In this document: one piece after another, positions 4,885-5,179 of the stretch
Layout of the letters: each line of letters starts with the position of its first letter
Numbering within the stretch: position 1 is the stretch's first letter
Source of the DNA: an uncultured Clostridia bacterium
Lineage (GTDB): Bacteria > Bacillota > Clostridia > Lachnospirales > CAG-274
Assembly: GCA_947589405.1 (NCBI GenBank)
Contig: CANQBT010000127.1
Span: 1-5,179 of the forward strand
Length of the DNA: 5,179 nt
Direction: 5' to 3'
Position numbers and translations under genes: made by a program
The notes under the pieces: generated by a model
Seen by the model: the letters and a program-made list of their open reading frames with translations, nothing else
Told to the model about the DNA's origin: nothing
The model's database searches: none

Positions 4885-5179
4885 TTTATCACCGTATCCA
4901 GACTGTTAATAAGCTCTATATCCTCGCTTAATACTGCATATTCATATATTTCGCTGTCAAGCAGCGTATTTACTCTGGCGCCGTCTACAGATGCCGCTAT
5001 TTCTCCGCCTATGCTGTCTGAGCATACTACTGCGCCTATGACGCCTTCCTTCAGATCGGAAATAAGAGCGTTTCTGTCCTTATATGATGTGATCTTGGCG
5101 CCTTCGGGAACATTTATGAATCTTATATATTCAAAATCTTCGGGTACGCCTACATTTACATTTTCCAAATCTGTAGACA
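4881..5179 (-). CDS. C-terminal part of a protein resembling a family-3 solute-binding domain
   Basis: About 98 codons are visible, ending at TGA (4883-4881), and the frame is open to the window edge. The first possible start here is a TTG at 5168, but in-frame codons before it (S-T-D) are open and no ribosome site precedes it, so I treat the gene as 5'-truncated by the window. Seen: a strand-helix pattern with ITSYKDRNALISDLKEG, then VIGAVVCSDSIGG, then YEYAVLSEDIELINSLDTVI. This resembles lobe 2 and the return to lobe 1 of bacterial family-3 solute-binding folds (turn-helix, G-x-(I/V)-x-A-V-V-x-D, then Y-A-V with a final helix before a short tail). The gene overlaps the next by ATGA, so the two products may act together outside the cell. 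The domain assignment is tentative; it could be the sensor or binding end of a larger envelope protein. There is no membrane segment in the visible part. Confidence 0.6.
   Translation of the reverse strand, partial: STDLENVNVGVPEDFEYIRFINVPEGAKITSYKDRNALISDLKEGVIGAVVCSDSIGGEIAASVDGARVNTLLDSEIYEYAVLSEDIELINSLDTVIK

Noticed and set aside
5166..5168. TTG as the start codon of the solute-binding-like gene
   Set aside because: The frame stays open upstream to the window edge, no ribosome site precedes the TTG, and the visible protein looks like only the C-terminal part of a domain.

Overview
The window looks like part of a low-to-moderate GC Gram-positive genome, probably an anaerobic clostridial bacterium (Bacillota). 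The signs are strong AGGAGG-type ribosome binding sites, tight gene packing with stop/start overlaps, A/T-ending codons and the protein families present. This assignment rests on style; there is no rRNA or other marker in the window. All seven supported genes lie on the minus strand, so transcription runs from position 5179 towards position 1.

In transcription order, the upstream block (5179 to 2891) begins with the C-terminal part of a protein resembling a family-3 solute-binding domain. It overlaps by ATGA a secreted, membrane-anchored 427-residue protein with four apparent Ig-like beta modules. Next come a 103-residue hydrophilic protein of unknown function and a 104-residue protein with two membrane segments that looks like a type IV secretion (VirB2/TrbC-like) pilin. 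A 307-bp non-coding gap (2584-2890) follows, filled almost end to end by six inverted repeats.

The downstream block (2583 to 1) begins with a 669-residue VirD4/TraG-family type IV secretion coupling ATPase. Its stop codon overlaps the start of a STAS-domain protein (SpoIIAA/RsbV type). Eight bases after the STAS gene starts a HATPase_c serine-kinase/anti-sigma-type protein (SpoIIAB/RsbW type), cut off by the window edge.

Taken together this is a fragment of a conjugative or secretion gene cluster, most likely an integrative conjugative element or a resident type IV secretion locus. It carries pilin, coupling protein and surface proteins. No relaxase, VirB4, integrase or attachment site is visible, so mobility is inferred. 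The two points of most interest are the partner-switching pair translationally coupled to the coupling protein, and the dense hairpin array between pilin and coupling protein, which may set the expression ratio between them or may be an inserted palindromic repeat element.
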